Assembly (NCBI RefSeq): GCF_001956695.1
Contig: NZ_CP019070.1
Span: forward strand, 2,232,001 to 2,296,000
From: Poseidonibacter parvus
GTDB taxonomy: Bacteria > Campylobacterota > Campylobacteria > Campylobacterales > Arcobacteraceae
Direction: 5' to 3'
Length of the DNA: 64,000 bases
The translations under genes and the position numbers were made by a program. Under the pieces are notes generated by a model, which searched no databases, was not told the DNA's origin, and was given only the letters and a program-made list of their open reading frames with translations. Shown one piece after another: positions 14,896-24,323 of this stretch; within the stretch, counting starts at the first letter, position 1, and every line of letters starts with the position of its first letter.

Positions 14896-15665
14896 TGGAC
14901 TTTACTAATTTCGTAGGATTTGATGGGAAAAAAGAGCTATTACCATGTGGCTTTGATACTTTTGATTCTGAAGTAAAATTAAGACAACTATTTTTACACC
15001 TTAGTAATTTTGTTTTAAATTCAATATGTCATTTTAATAAATATGAACAAAAAAACTTTGCAAAAATTCCTTTAAAGAATGCATTTGAATCAAAAATTAA
15101 AAGCTTATTGCCTTTACACAAATTAAATAGATTAAATAACTTTGATAAAAATAGAAAATTCAATCTTTGTTCAAGTTCAACAAGAATCATAAATAACTAT
15201 TACAATCCAAAAACAAGTCAAAGATTAATAGTAAATAGTAAAAAACTAATACCAGCAGCAAAGTTAATATCACACTGTTTTATAAACAATAAGATGCAGT
15301 TATTAATGGATAAAAATCTTTTATTTCATGAATTTGTTCTTGAAAAACTAAGAAAACTACATAAAGACAAAGAAGTTTTAGACTTAGGTGATTCAATTTC
15401 AATAAAACAAAAAGATGTTTGTGCACTTAAAATATATACATCATGGAAAAATATTCAAAGAAAAGATCCAAATATTGAAAAAGAAGTTAATCATGCAATA
15501 AACGTTATAAAAGAAGGAGATTACAATCAAGTATATTTAATTTATCCAAAAGATAATGATTTTACTAGACATATACCAGTTTATGTAGAAGAATTAAAAT
15601 ATAAAACATATCAAATAAAAGCAATACCTTATTCTTTAAGGTCAATTATAAGAAAAAATATATAG
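14895..15665 (+). CDS. unrecognised protein in the iron operon
   Basis: This 256-residue protein has no family I recognise. It is soluble, basic and mixed alpha/beta. It has scattered cysteines (CGFDTF near 19, ICHF near 45, LCSSSTR near 91) and a C-terminal segment resembling a phosphate- or nucleotide-binding fold (EGDYNQVYLIYPKDND). It overlaps the DUF2325 gene by one base and is followed after 9 bases by flavodoxin. Operon position ties it to iron limitation. No signal peptide or membrane segment is seen. Confidence 0.7.
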   Translation: MDFTNFVGFDGKKELLPCGFDTFDSEVKLRQLFLHLSNFVLNSICHFNKYEQKNFAKIPLKNAFESKIKSLLPLHKLNRLNNFDKNRKFNLCSSSTRIINNYYNPKTSQRLIVNSKKLIPAAKLISHCFINNKMQLLMDKNLLFHEFVLEKLRKLHKDKEVLDLGDSISIKQKDVCALKIYTSWKNIQRKDPNIEKEVNHAINVIKEGDYNQVYLIYPKDNDFTRHIPVYVEELKYKTYQIKAIPYSLRSIIRKNI

Positions 15666-15674
15666 GAGTTAAAA

Positions 15675-16172
15675 ATGTCAACAGCCTTATTTTATGCAAG
15701 TAGTACAGGAAATTCAGAAGAGATTGCAGATAAAATTGCAAGTGAACTTGGAGGGATTGAAATTTTTGATCTAAGTTCTTCTAGTGTTGAAAAAATCAAT
15801 GAATATGATAAAGTGATTTTAGGTGGTTCAACATGGGGTGATGGTGAATTAAATGATGATTGGGATGAAGCTTGGGATTCATTTAAAACGCTTGATTTAA
15901 CAGATAAAACAATAGCATTATTTGGTTTAGGTGATCAAGATGGTTATCCTGATGAATTTTGTAGTGCTTTAGGAATTATTTATGAACAAGTAAGTACTAG
16001 TGGTGCTAAAATTGTAGGTTTTACATCGACTGATGGTTATGATTTTGATGATTCAAAAGCTGTAATAGATGGAAAATTTGTAGGTTTAGTTATTGATGAA
16101 GATAATCAAGATGATTTGACTGATGAAAGAATTTCATCATGGGCTGAAAATATCAAAGCTGATATTCTATAA
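15675..16172 (+). CDS. fldA: flavodoxin
   Basis: This 165-residue long-chain flavodoxin carries FMN and replaces ferredoxin as low-potential electron carrier, for example when iron is scarce. The phosphate loop ASSTGNSEEIADKIA (8-22), the Trp-containing loop GGSTWGDGELND (50-61) and the GLGDQDGYPDEF loop (91-102) are all present. RBS AGGAG precedes the ATG. It is the last gene of the operon that begins with Fur-box-like sites, which fits iron-starvation induction. A hairpin follows between it and fur. Confidence 0.95.
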   Translation: MSTALFYASSTGNSEEIADKIASELGGIEIFDLSSSSVEKINEYDKVILGGSTWGDGELNDDWDEAWDSFKTLDLTDKTIALFGLGDQDGYPDEFCSALGIIYEQVSTSGAKIVGFTSTDGYDFDDSKAVIDGKFVGLVIDEDNQDDLTDERISSWAENIKADIL

Positions 16173-16173
16173 A

Positions 16174-16205
16174 AATATATTAAGAGGTCAAACTCTTAAT
16201 ATATT
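16174..16205. terminator. bidirectional terminator between fldA and fur
   Basis: AATATATTAAGAG (16174-16186) pairs perfectly with CTCTTAATATATT (16193-16205) across a 6-base loop, located between two convergent genes and overlapping the fur stop. Confidence 0.75.
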
Positions 16206-16641
16206 ATTGACAATCTGAACATACACCATATAGTTGCATTGAGTGACTTGTAATTTTAAACTTATTCTTCTTAGCAATTCTTTCTTGTCTTTTTTCTATT
16301 TCATCATCTAAAAATTCAATAATTTTACCACACTCTGTACAAATTAAGTGATCATGATGAGATTTTGCATTACTTTCATATTTTTTACCATCTGTTCCAA
16401 AGTTAATAGATGTGATTAAATCAACTTCTTCAAGAAAACTAAGTGCTCTATATACTGTAGCAATACCAATATTTGAGTTGTTATCTTGTGATTTTATTTC
16501 GTTATAAACTTCTTCAGCTGTTAAATGGTCTTCTGCGTGAATTAATATATTTAATACGATTTCTCTTTGTTCTGTATATTTAAGACCTTTTTGCTTAACA
16601 ATCTTTTTTAGTTCTTCAATTGCCTCTTCTGTGCTAATCAT
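16204..16641 (-). CDS. fur: ferric uptake regulator Fur
   Basis: This 145-residue Fur-family repressor has an N-terminal winged helix (TEQREIVLNIL, then IGIATVYRALSFLEE as recognition helix, 58-72). The metal-binding dimer domain carries HHDH (95-98) and two cysteine pairs, C101/C104 and C141/C144, for structural zinc. Iron-loaded Fur would bind the palindromes upstream of feoA and of the flavodoxin operon. The gene lies between those two targets, divergent from feoA. Zur or PerR are alternatives within the superfamily, but the context favours Fur. Confidence 0.9.
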   Translation of the reverse strand: MISTEEAIEELKKIVKQKGLKYTEQREIVLNILIHAEDHLTAEEVYNEIKSQDNNSNIGIATVYRALSFLEEVDLITSINFGTDGKKYESNAKSHHDHLICTECGKIIEFLDDEIEKRQERIAKKNKFKITSHSMQLYGVCSDCQ

Positions 16642-16786
16642 ATAAATGTGCCTCTTAATAGTTATCTAATTTGAAAATAGTATAGCTAAAGTTTTTTTAA
16701 AACACAACAGCAATTATTATCCCTTGACAATAATCCTTATAATAATAGTTGATATCAATCAAGTATTAGTAATCTTAATTTCGTTA

Positions 16787-16801
16787 TAATAATCATTATT
16801 A
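16787..16801 (+). promoter_or_regulatory. Fur box before feoA
   Basis: TAATAATCATTATTA is a perfect 7-1-7 palindrome close to the Fur consensus, 18 bases before the feoA start. Further partial matches (GTTGATATCAATCAAG at about 16748-16763) lie in the shared fur/feoA control region. Confidence 0.7.
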
Positions 16802-16819
16802 ATTTTACAAAGGTAAACA

Positions 16820-17047
16820 ATGACTCTAGATAAACTAAATATCGGAGAAAGTGCAATAATAAAAGCAGTAAACTGCGAAAATGCACTTAAGAATAGATTC
16901 TATTCTTTTGGAATGGTAAAAGGTTCAAAAGTATATATAGAAGAAGTGACTTTAACAAAAAGTACAATGGAGATAAGAATCAATACAACTAAAGTTGCAA
17001 TTAGATTATCAGAAGCTAAAAAAATCGAGATAGAAAATGAACAATAA
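16820..17047 (+). CDS. feoA: ferrous iron transport accessory protein FeoA
   Basis: This 75-residue SH3-like protein has the FeoA pattern: an N-terminal TLDKLNIGESAIIKAV strand pair, the NRFYSFGMVKGSKVYI turn (26-41) and a terminal strand with TKVAIRLSEAKKI. FeoA assists FeoB at the inner membrane. Its frame overlaps feoB by 11 bases, so the two are coupled. A Fur box directly upstream indicates induction under low iron. Confidence 0.93.
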   Translation: MTLDKLNIGESAIIKAVNCENALKNRFYSFGMVKGSKVYIEEVTLTKSTMEIRINTTKVAIRLSEAKKIEIENEQ

Positions 17048-19142
17048 AGTAATAAAAGTTGCATTAGTTGGACAGCCTAATGTTGGTAAATCAATGCTTA
17101 TTAACTCTATATCAAATGCGAGATTAAGAGTTGGAAACTTTTCAGGTGTAACAGTTACAAAAGAAGAAGTATTTTTAGATTACAAAGGTTATAAAATCGA
17201 AATTACTGATTTACCGGGTGCTTATTCTTTAAATGACTATACACTAGAAGAAAAAGTTACAAAAGAGTTTTTGGATAATTCTCCTTATGACATAATATTA
17301 AATGTATTAGACTCAACAAATCTAGAAAGAAATCTTTACTTAACATCAGAATTATTAGCATTAGATAAAAAAATGATTATTGCATTAAATATGATTGATG
17401 AAGCACAAAAAGAATCAATACAAATTGATGAGAAGCAATTAGGTAAAATTCTTGGAAAACCTTGTTTTAAAACTAGTGCTGCAAAGAATATTGGTATTAA
17501 TGAACTAGTTGAAGCAATTGTAAAAAAGTTTGAAGATCAAAAACTTCCAACAAAATTAATATTTTCAGATGTAATTGAAGAAGAAATTGAAAATATTTCA
17601 AATTTATTTAAAGATACTGGATTTAAAACACATTGTACTTTTAGAGAACTAGCACTCAAACTTTTAAAAGAAGATAAGCAAACCTATAAAATGTTCCATG
17701 ATGAACCAATATGGGTTAAGTTACAACCTATTTTAAATCATGCTTTTGAACATATGTATATTCACTATAATACTAAAAATATAGAAGATATATTTAATGA
17801 TGAAAAATTTGCTTTTGCAAAAGGTGCAGTTACAGAAACAACTAAGCAAAAAATTTCAACTGCAAAAACACTAACTGAAAAAATTGATTCAATTTTAATT
17901 CATAAAATATTTGGTATTCCAATTTTTCTTTTCCTAATGTGGGGAATATTTCAATTAACTTTTGTACTTGGAAATATTCCTATGGATATGATTGACTCAT
18001 TTTTTGCAAGTTTAATTGATGCAACAAAACAAGTCCTAGGAGATAATCAAATTTCATCCATGATTGCAGATGGTGCAATAGCAGGTGTAGGTGCAGTTAT
18101 TTTATTTGTGCCAAATATTGTGATTTTATTCTTTGGTATTACCTTGCTTGAAACAACTGGATATATGAGTAGAGTAGCCTTTTTATTAGATGGATTTTTC
18201 CATAAATTTGGACTTCATGGAAAGTCATTTATTCCTTTAGTTACAGGTTTTGGATGTTCAGTTCCAGCTTACATGGCAGCACGTACTTTAAAAAATGAAA
18301 AAGATAGATTACTTACATTATTTATTATTGGATTTATGTCTTGTGGTGCAAGATTACCTATTTATGTACTTTTTACTGGTGCTTTTTTCTCACCTGAAAA
18401 TGCTGGAAATATAATATTTCTAATATATATTTCTGGTGCAATTTTAGGATTAATTGCAGCTAAGGTATTAAAAATTGTAGTATTTAAAAGTGAAGATGAA
18501 CCTTTTGTAATGGAAATGCCAAAATATAGAATGCCTTCAACAAAACTAATATGGCATACCGTTTCAAACCAAGCTTATATGTATTTAAAGAAAGCTGGAA
18601 CATATATTTTAGCAGCTTCAATATTAATCTGGTTTGCTTCAAACTATCCTAAATATCCATTAATTGAAGATGAATATTCAGTAAAAATCGAGCAAGCTGT
18701 AAGTGAAGAAGAACAGCAATATTTATCAGATAAACTTGCTTTATATAATTTAGAGAATTCATATTTAGGTATTATTGGTAAATTTTCAGAGCCACTTTTT
18801 GCACCTTTAGGATATGATTGGAAAATGACGATAGCCTTAGAAACTGGTCTTGCTGCAAAAGAAATCGTTGTTTCTACGCTAGGTATCTTATATGGTTTAG
18901 GGGAAGAAAATGATGAAAATTCAAAAGGACTTATTGAGAAGATAAGAAATAATATACCTTTTGCATCAGCAGTATCATTTATAGTATTTGTAATGATTTA
19001 CTTACCTTGTTTAGCTGCATCAATGGTATTTGCGAAAGAAGCTGGAGGATGGAAATATTTAGTTTATTTATTCGTATTTACAACTATAACAGCTTGGGTA
19101 TTAGCATTTGTAGCATATAATATTACGAAGTTAATTGTATAA
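17037..19142 (+). CDS. feoB: ferrous iron transporter FeoB
   Basis: This 701-residue inner-membrane Fe(II) transporter has an N-terminal G domain with G1 GQPNVGKS (12-19), G3 DLPGAYSL (about 58-65) and G4 NMID, then a helical spacer (GDI domain). The membrane part has two Gate motifs with key Cys residues (GFGCSVPAYMAAR near 405 and FMSCGARLPIY near 440) and a conserved ETGLAAKEIVVSTLG near 605. It is slightly shorter than E. coli FeoB. It works with FeoA just upstream, under the Fur box. Confidence 0.97.
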   Translation: MNNKVIKVALVGQPNVGKSMLINSISNARLRVGNFSGVTVTKEEVFLDYKGYKIEITDLPGAYSLNDYTLEEKVTKEFLDNSPYDIILNVLDSTNLERNLYLTSELLALDKKMIIALNMIDEAQKESIQIDEKQLGKILGKPCFKTSAAKNIGINELVEAIVKKFEDQKLPTKLIFSDVIEEEIENISNLFKDTGFKTHCTFRELALKLLKEDKQTYKMFHDEPIWVKLQPILNHAFEHMYIHYNTKNIEDIFNDEKFAFAKGAVTETTKQKISTAKTLTEKIDSILIHKIFGIPIFLFLMWGIFQLTFVLGNIPMDMIDSFFASLIDATKQVLGDNQISSMIADGAIAGVGAVILFVPNIVILFFGITLLETTGYMSRVAFLLDGFFHKFGLHGKSFIPLVTGFGCSVPAYMAARTLKNEKDRLLTLFIIGFMSCGARLPIYVLFTGAFFSPENAGNIIFLIYISGAILGLIAAKVLKIVVFKSEDEPFVMEMPKYRMPSTKLIWHTVSNQAYMYLKKAGTYILAASILIWFASNYPKYPLIEDEYSVKIEQAVSEEEQQYLSDKLALYNLENSYLGIIGKFSEPLFAPLGYDWKMTIALETGLAAKEIVVSTLGILYGLGEENDENSKGLIEKIRNNIPFASAVSFIVFVMIYLPCLAASMVFAKEAGGWKYLVYLFVFTTITAWVLAFVAYNITKLIV

Positions 19143-19163
19143 GATTTAATCTTATACAATTAA
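19131..19163. terminator. palindrome at feoB end, likely bidirectional terminator
   Basis: TTAATTGTATAAGATT (19131-19146) is the reverse complement of AATCTTATACAATTAA (19148-19163), a 16-bp inverted repeat overlapping the feoB stop and abutting the convergent gene. T-rich sequence follows on the plus side. Confidence 0.65.
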
Positions 19164-19553
19164 TTATTTTAGTTCAAATTTAGATTCAAATACTTTTTCA
19201 TTTTCAATAACTCTAAAAACCCAATCTCCAGAAAGTCTTCCATTTATATATCTAAAATCATAAATTGAACCATGTCCCGCAGGAACTATCATATTTCTAC
19301 TTCTAGAAATATCCCCTTGTGGGTCAATCCATTGAACAACAATTTCTTGATCTACATTTATTCTATTTCTTTCAAATTTACAAATAATAGAATTCTCATC
19401 TTGTAAAATCAAACAATCAACAGAAGGTTCGATTTTAAGTTCATTTGAATAATCTATAGGTTCATTATCTATTAATTCATCATCTTGTGTATTAATATTT
19501 TCAGCATTAAGTATTGTTATTAAAAATAAAAAAGGAAACAAGTATTTAATCAT
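19164..19553 (-). CDS. exported hypothetical protein
   Basis: ATG at 19553 gives a clean signal peptide (MIKYLFPFLFLITILNA) and a mature domain of about 110 residues with two cysteines (DCLILQDENSIICKF) that could form a disulphide. A beta-sandwich-like part follows (VVQWIDPQGD, GDWVFRVIENEKVF). An upstream in-frame ATG (19571) is possible but would spoil the signal. It overlaps the preceding two-helix membrane protein by 8 bases. No named family; it resembles periplasmic Ig-like domains of unknown role. Confidence 0.65.
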   Translation of the reverse strand: MIKYLFPFLFLITILNAENINTQDDELIDNEPIDYSNELKIEPSVDCLILQDENSIICKFERNRINVDQEIVVQWIDPQGDISRSRNMIVPAGHGSIYDFRYINGRLSGDWVFRVIENEKVFESKFELK

Positions 19554-19776
19554 TTTTATTCTCACTTTCATCTTCTTCTACATCCATATATTTAATTAAT
19601 AGATGTTTTATTGGTGCGTAAAATGTTGTCATTGACACAATTGCTATAATTAATTGGGTTACTTTAAAAAGTCCACTCTTTTCATCTAATACTAGTAAAG
19701 CTCCATAATAACTCAATAAAAGAGATAGTATAGCACAAATAACAATACTTATGATTACTACAACATTATAATTCAT
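19546..19776 (-). CDS. small two-helix membrane protein
   Basis: About 76 residues with two hydrophobic segments (VVVIISIVICAILSLLLSYY and a second after a short loop) and an acidic C-terminal tail (DVEEDESENKND). ATG 19776 is preferred because GGGAAAAAT precedes it; ATG 19800 is an alternative. It overlaps the end of bpt. No family is recognised. It may be co-transcribed with trpA and bpt upstream and the exported protein downstream. Confidence 0.65.
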   Translation of the reverse strand: MNYNVVVIISIVICAILSLLLSYYGALLVLDEKSGLFKVTQLIIAIVSMTTFYAPIKHLLIKYMDVEEDESENKND

Positions 19777-20503
19777 ATTTTTCCCAAATTGTTTCTTCAT
19801 CTAAACTAGGTCTATTTACTAATACTTCAAAAGGTGTATATGCTTCTTTATATCCCATAGAATAATGATCTTTAATCCAATAACCTAAATAAATATAAGG
19901 AACATTCATCTCTTTTGCAATTTTAATTTGTGCCAAAATAGAAAACTTTCCTAATGATAAATCTGCATAATCATGGTCATAATAACAATAAATTGAAGAA
20001 ATAGCATTAGGTAGCATATCAACTAATGCAACACCAATAAGTTTATTATCTCTCATATATAAAAACTCTTTTGCATACTCTTCTTTAGATTCAACATAAG
20101 ATTTTGAATATTCATTAGGTTCAATAGGAGAATAAGGCCAATCTTTTTTTCTATTCATAAATTCATGATACTTATCATATAAATCCAAATGCTCCATAGT
20201 CATAGAAGGAGGTCTTATATAAAGTTTTGTATCTTTATTTTTATTAATTACCCTATTTTCAGATTTAGAGAATTTATAATTTTTTACATCAATTCGCATA
20301 GAAACACATTTTGTACATGTATTACATTCAGGTACAAAATGCATTCTTCCAAATCTTCTCCAACCACGTTCTAGCATAGCTTGATATGAATTTGGAGAGC
20401 ATGAATACATATATTTATATCTAATATCTGATATATTATCTTCAAAATAAGAGCAAGATCTTTGCTCTTCAACAAATTCAATATCTTTATTTAAAATATG
20501 CAT
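19766..20503 (-). CDS. bpt: aspartate/glutamate leucyl-tRNA-protein transferase (Bpt/Ate family)
   Basis: This 245-residue enzyme transfers leucine (bacterial Bpt) from aminoacyl-tRNA to proteins with N-terminal Asp or Glu, making them ClpS/ClpAP substrates. The conserved N-terminal cysteine region is present (SCSYFED, SCSPNSYQAMLERGWRRFG, CNTCTKCVSMRIDV). The C-terminal GNAT-like part has YLYMRDNKLIGVALVD and AIYLGYWIKDHYSMGYK-type motifs. It starts two bases after the trpA stop. The products of aat, clpS and clpA, all within 12 kb, act in the same pathway. Confidence 0.92.
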   Translation of the reverse strand: MHILNKDIEFVEEQRSCSYFEDNISDIRYKYMYSCSPNSYQAMLERGWRRFGRMHFVPECNTCTKCVSMRIDVKNYKFSKSENRVINKNKDTKLYIRPPSMTMEHLDLYDKYHEFMNRKKDWPYSPIEPNEYSKSYVESKEEYAKEFLYMRDNKLIGVALVDMLPNAISSIYCYYDHDYADLSLGKFSILAQIKIAKEMNVPYIYLGYWIKDHYSMGYKEAYTPFEVLVNRPSLDEETIWEKYEL

Positions 20504-20505
20504 GA

Positions 20506-21261
20506 TTATTCGTTTATTTTTTCTTTTATCTCTTTTGCAATTGCAGAGATTTTAGTAATTTTTTCATTATAAGATAAAGAATCATCAATTATATGTTTAA
20601 CAAAAGTACTTCCAACAATTACTCCATCTACACCTTGTGATTTTTCTTTACATGTATTTTCATCCACACCAAAACCGATATATAAAGGTGTATTTGTATA
20701 TTTTCTTACATTTGAAATAATAGTACTTAAATCTTCACTTTGTCCACTTCCTGTAATTCCTGCGTAAGCAACCATATAAATAAACTTTTTACTATCAGTA
20801 ATAATTTCTTTTATACGTTCATCACTATCTGTTGGTGCTACAAATGATATATTTGCCTTATTATATTTTTCATATAAAGGTGTTAAACTGCCTGCCATTT
20901 CAAAAGGTAAATCAGGAATAATAGTTCCAGTAATCCCATATTCATCTGCTTTTTGTAAGAATTTTTCAATTCCATATCTATAAAAAGGATTCATATATCC
21001 CATCCATAAAGTATCCATATGTGGTGCTATTTTTGAAGAAACTTCAAAAAGGTCATTTAATTTAAACCCATTATTTAGTGCTAGTAAATTTGCTTTTTCA
21101 ATCACAGGACCATCTGCAACTGGATCTGAAAATGGAATTCCCAATTCTAAGGAATCAACACCAGCTTCTTTCATACTTAATGCTAAATCAACTGTAAAGT
21201 TGTTTTCTGGGTATGAAGCTGTAATATATCCTACAAGTTTTTTATCAATATTTTCATTCAT
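20506..21261 (-). CDS. trpA: tryptophan synthase alpha chain
   Basis: This 251-residue TIM barrel cleaves indole-3-glycerol phosphate to indole. The catalytic Glu is in DSLELGIPFSDPVADGP (about 36-52), with PDLPFEMAG following, and the phosphate-binding glycines appear in YAGITGSGQ and GFGVDENT. No other trp gene is in the window, so the beta chain is encoded elsewhere, unlike the usual trpBA arrangement. It heads a minus-strand run with bpt and two small genes, divergent from panB. Confidence 0.95.
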   Translation of the reverse strand: MNENIDKKLVGYITASYPENNFTVDLALSMKEAGVDSLELGIPFSDPVADGPVIEKANLLALNNGFKLNDLFEVSSKIAPHMDTLWMGYMNPFYRYGIEKFLQKADEYGITGTIIPDLPFEMAGSLTPLYEKYNKANISFVAPTDSDERIKEIITDSKKFIYMVAYAGITGSGQSEDLSTIISNVRKYTNTPLYIGFGVDENTCKEKSQGVDGVIVGSTFVKHIIDDSLSYNEKITKISAIAKEIKEKINE

Positions 21262-21409
21262 TTAACTATATCCTATTCAATTATTAACATATATATTATC
21301 TAAAATCAAGTTTATTCTCTCTTTAAAAAACTCTTGAAAGTTTTATTTATTTATTAGAAAGATTTTTTTGCTAAAATATCTATTATATTAATAAATGGGA
21401 AAATACAAA

Positions 21410-22219
21410 ATGAGTATTATAAAAAATGATTTTGAAAAAATGAATATTACAAAAATTATAAATTATAAAAATAATAAAAAACTTACAATGATAACAGCAT
21501 ATGATGCACTATTTGCAAAACTTTTTGAAGAAATAGCAGATATGATTTTAGTAGGTGATAGTTTAAATATGAGTTTTGCAGGAAAACCTGATACTCTTTC
21601 AGCAACGTTAGAGCAAATGATTTATCATACAAATGCAGTATGTGCTGGTGCTTCTAAGGCTTTTGTCATTTTAGATATGCCTTTTGGAACATACATAAAT
21701 GAAAATCAAGCTTTACAAAACGCTGTAAAAGTTTACCAACAAACTAACGCAAGCGCTGTTAAAATTGAAGGTGGCGAAGACAGAGCACATATAATTAAAC
21801 ACTTAACTTCAAATTCAATTGCAGTAATGGGACATATTGGCTTAATGCCACAATATGTAAGAAGTGAAGGTGGCTATAAAGTTAGAGGAAAAACAAAAGA
21901 AGATGAAGAACAACTAATAAAAGATGCTATTGCAATAGAAAAAGCAGGAGCTTTTTCTATTGTAGTTGAAGGTGTTCTAAGCCATGTTGCAAAAAAAATA
22001 ACTGATGCTGTTTCTATTCCTGTAATTGGAATTGGAGCAGGAAATGTAACAGATGGACAAGTATTAGTTTGGTCTGATATGTTAGGCTTTTTTGAAGATT
22101 TTAAACCAAAGTTTGTAAGACATTATTTAGATGGAGCACAATTAGTAAAAAATTCCGTAAATCAGTATAGAAGTGATGTTCAAGATTCAACTTTCCCTTC
22201 TAAAGATGAAGAATACTAA
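21410..22219 (+). CDS. panB: 3-methyl-2-oxobutanoate hydroxymethyltransferase
   Basis: This TIM-barrel enzyme makes ketopantoate for pantothenate and CoA synthesis. Signatures are [45 protein letters not shown] and VIGIGAG. ATG 21410 is preferred because GGGAAAA sits at a good distance upstream; ATG 21395 would add five residues. About 269 residues is normal. ruvB starts two bases after its stop, an unrelated partner sharing the transcript. Confidence 0.95.
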   Translation: MSIIKNDFEKMNITKIINYKNNKKLTMITAYDALFAKLFEEIADMILVGDSLNMSFAGKPDTLSATLEQMIYHTNAVCAGASKAFVILDMPFGTYINENQALQNAVKVYQQTNASAVKIEGGEDRAHIIKHLTSNSIAVMGHIGLMPQYVRSEGGYKVRGKTKEDEEQLIKDAIAIEKAGAFSIVVEGVLSHVAKKITDAVSIPVIGIGAGNVTDGQVLVWSDMLGFFEDFKPKFVRHYLDGAQLVKNSVNQYRSDVQDSTFPSKDEEY

Positions 22220-22221
22220 GT

Positions 22222-23250
22222 ATGGAAAGAATTGTAGAGGTTGAATCAGTATCTTTTGAAGAGGATAATAATGAAGTTAATTTAAGACCTTCTTCTTGGG
22301 ATGATTATATTGGTCAAGAAAAAATAAAAAGAAATTTAAAAGTATTTATTGAAGCTTCAAGAAAAAGAAATGAAGCCTTAGATCATATACTTTTTTATGG
22401 ACCTCCGGGACTTGGGAAAACAACAATCTCGTATTTAATTTCAAATGAAATGGATACAAATATAAAAATTACAGCAGGTCCAATGATTGAAAAATCAGGT
22501 GATTTAGCTGCGATTTTAACAAACCTTGAAGAAGGTGATATTTTATTTATTGATGAAATCCATAGACTCTCACCTGCTGTTGAAGAGATTTTATATCCAG
22601 CAATGGAAGATTATAGACTTGATATTATAATTGGCTCAGGACCTGCTGCACAAACTGTTAAAATTGATTTACCAAGATTTACACTAATTGGAGCGACAAC
22701 AAGGGCAGGAATGCTTTCAAATCCTTTAAGAGAAAGATTTGGAATGCATTTTAGAATGCAATTTTATAATCATGAAGAATTAGCAAAAATTATTCAAATA
22801 GCCTCTACAAAATTAAATAAATATTGTCAAAATGATGCAGCAGAAGAAATTTCAAGAAGAAGTAGAGGAACTCCAAGAGTTGCTTTACGATTATTAAGAC
22901 GTGTACGTGATTTTGCTGAAGTTGAAAATGAAGACGAGATACACCTAAAAAGATGTAAATATGCCTTAGATGAATTAGGTGTTAATGAAAGTGGTTTTGA
23001 TGAAATGGATATTAATTTACTTGAATTATTAGTATCAAATAAAGGTAAACCAATGGGTCTTTCTACAATGGCCGCAGCACTTAGTGAAGATGAGGGTACA
23101 ATTGAAGATGCAATTGAACCATATTTACTAGCAAACGGCTTTATAGAAAGAACAGCAAGAGGAAGAATTGCAAGTATAAAAACATATGAAATGTTTAGAC
23201 TTTCATATCCTAATAGTGGCAAATTAGATGACGAAGGTAGTCTGTTTTGA
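22222..23250 (+). CDS. ruvB: Holliday junction branch migration helicase RuvB
   Basis: This 342-residue AAA+ motor drives RuvA-bound junctions. Walker A is GPPGLGKTT (60-68), Walker [10 protein letters not shown] (near 110), sensor 1 GATTRAGML, and the arginine finger lies in [11 protein letters not shown]-terminal winged helix ends in TARGRIAS. The stop is TGA (23248-23250), evidence that this organism reads TGA as stop. The downstream transporter overlaps it by 4 bases. Confidence 0.98.
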   Translation: MERIVEVESVSFEEDNNEVNLRPSSWDDYIGQEKIKRNLKVFIEASRKRNEALDHILFYGPPGLGKTTISYLISNEMDTNIKITAGPMIEKSGDLAAILTNLEEGDILFIDEIHRLSPAVEEILYPAMEDYRLDIIIGSGPAAQTVKIDLPRFTLIGATTRAGMLSNPLRERFGMHFRMQFYNHEELAKIIQIASTKLNKYCQNDAAEEISRRSRGTPRVALRLLRRVRDFAEVENEDEIHLKRCKYALDELGVNESGFDEMDINLLELLVSNKGKPMGLSTMAAALSEDEGTIEDAIEPYLLANGFIERTARGRIASIKTYEMFRLSYPNSGKLDDEGSLF

Positions 23251-24293
23251 AGCCCGTTTATTTCTTAATATTTATAGCTGCTATTACAATATTTTTTATG
23301 GTAGAGCTATTTAGTCCATTTTTAAAAGCATTATTTGTAGCCCTACTTCTAGCAGTTGCTACTAATTCTTTAACACTATACTTAGAAAATAGATTAAACA
23401 GTAGAGTTATAGCAACAGTTACGATGACTCTTACACTTGCTGGAATATTTTTTATTCCTGTAATGTATTGTATTTTTGCATTCGCTAATTACTTTAATGA
23501 CCTTAATCAACAAACTTTAATAAAAGAGTTTTCAAATTTAAAATTTTGGGTACAAAACCTTTCAGATGACTTCTTATTTATAAAAGAACAACTAAGTTTT
23601 ATTCTTACAAAAATAGATGTAGGTCAAATTGCACAAAAAACACTAGCAGTAGGTGGTTCTATTGGTAAAAACTCTGCAGGGTTTATGATGGATATGGTTT
23701 TGATTTTAATTTTCTATTTCTTCTTTACTTTATATTCAACAACTATATCTACTTTTGTAAAAGAGTTATTACCAATTAAAAAAGATGATTCAATTACACT
23801 TTTTTATGAATCCTCAAATGTAATGACAGTTGTTTTATATTCTGTAATAATTACAGCAATTTTTGAAGGGTTTTTATTTGGGTTTTTTCTAACATTTTAT
23901 AGATATGACGGTTTATTATTAGGAGTTTTATATGGTTTTGCATCATTAATTCCCGTAATTGGAGGAGTTATTATGTGGCTTCCTTTGGTAATCTATGAAG
24001 CAATAACAGGTTCAATTACAAATGCAATTGTAATTGCAGTGTATTCAATTCTTATGATTTCAGTATTTGCTGATACTTTTGCTAAACCTGTAATTATAAA
24101 ATATATAAATCAAAAAGTTGTAAAAACACCTACAAAAGTACATGAAATATTAATATTCTTTTCTATTGTAGCTGGACTTTCAACATTTGGTTTTTGGGGA
24201 ATGATTATAGGACCTGCAATGGTTACATTCTTTATTTCAATAATGCATTTACTAAAAAAATATTCAGAAGAATCAAAAGAGGATGTATCCTAA
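23247..24293 (+). CDS. AI-2E family transporter (TqsA/YdiK-like permease)
   Basis: This 348-residue membrane protein has about eight hydrophobic segments: a pair at 3-45, one near 58-80, an amphipathic middle, and a C-terminal block with the family motif [18 protein letters not shown] (about 230-247), then [14 protein letters not shown]. The family exports varied substrates and was named for an autoinducer-2 exporter; the substrate here is unknown. It begins with TTG (23247) inside the ruvB stop region. A terminator hairpin overlaps its end. Confidence 0.85.
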   Translation: MKPVYFLIFIAAITIFFMVELFSPFLKALFVALLLAVATNSLTLYLENRLNSRVIATVTMTLTLAGIFFIPVMYCIFAFANYFNDLNQQTLIKEFSNLKFWVQNLSDDFLFIKEQLSFILTKIDVGQIAQKTLAVGGSIGKNSAGFMMDMVLILIFYFFFTLYSTTISTFVKELLPIKKDDSITLFYESSNVMTVVLYSVIITAIFEGFLFGFFLTFYRYDGLLLGVLYGFASLIPVIGGVIMWLPLVIYEAITGSITNAIVIAVYSILMISVFADTFAKPVIIKYINQKVVKTPTKVHEILIFFSIVAGLSTFGFWGMIIGPAMVTFFISIMHLLKKYSEESKEDVS

Positions 24294-24307
24294 AAAAAGG
24301 ATACATC
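24282..24307. terminator. bidirectional terminator
   Basis: GATGTATCC (24282-24290) pairs with GGATACATC (24299-24307) across an A-rich 8-base loop, between the convergent transporter and the FTR-rhodanese gene. Confidence 0.7.
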
Positions 24308-24323
24308 TTATAAATAAAGAGTC

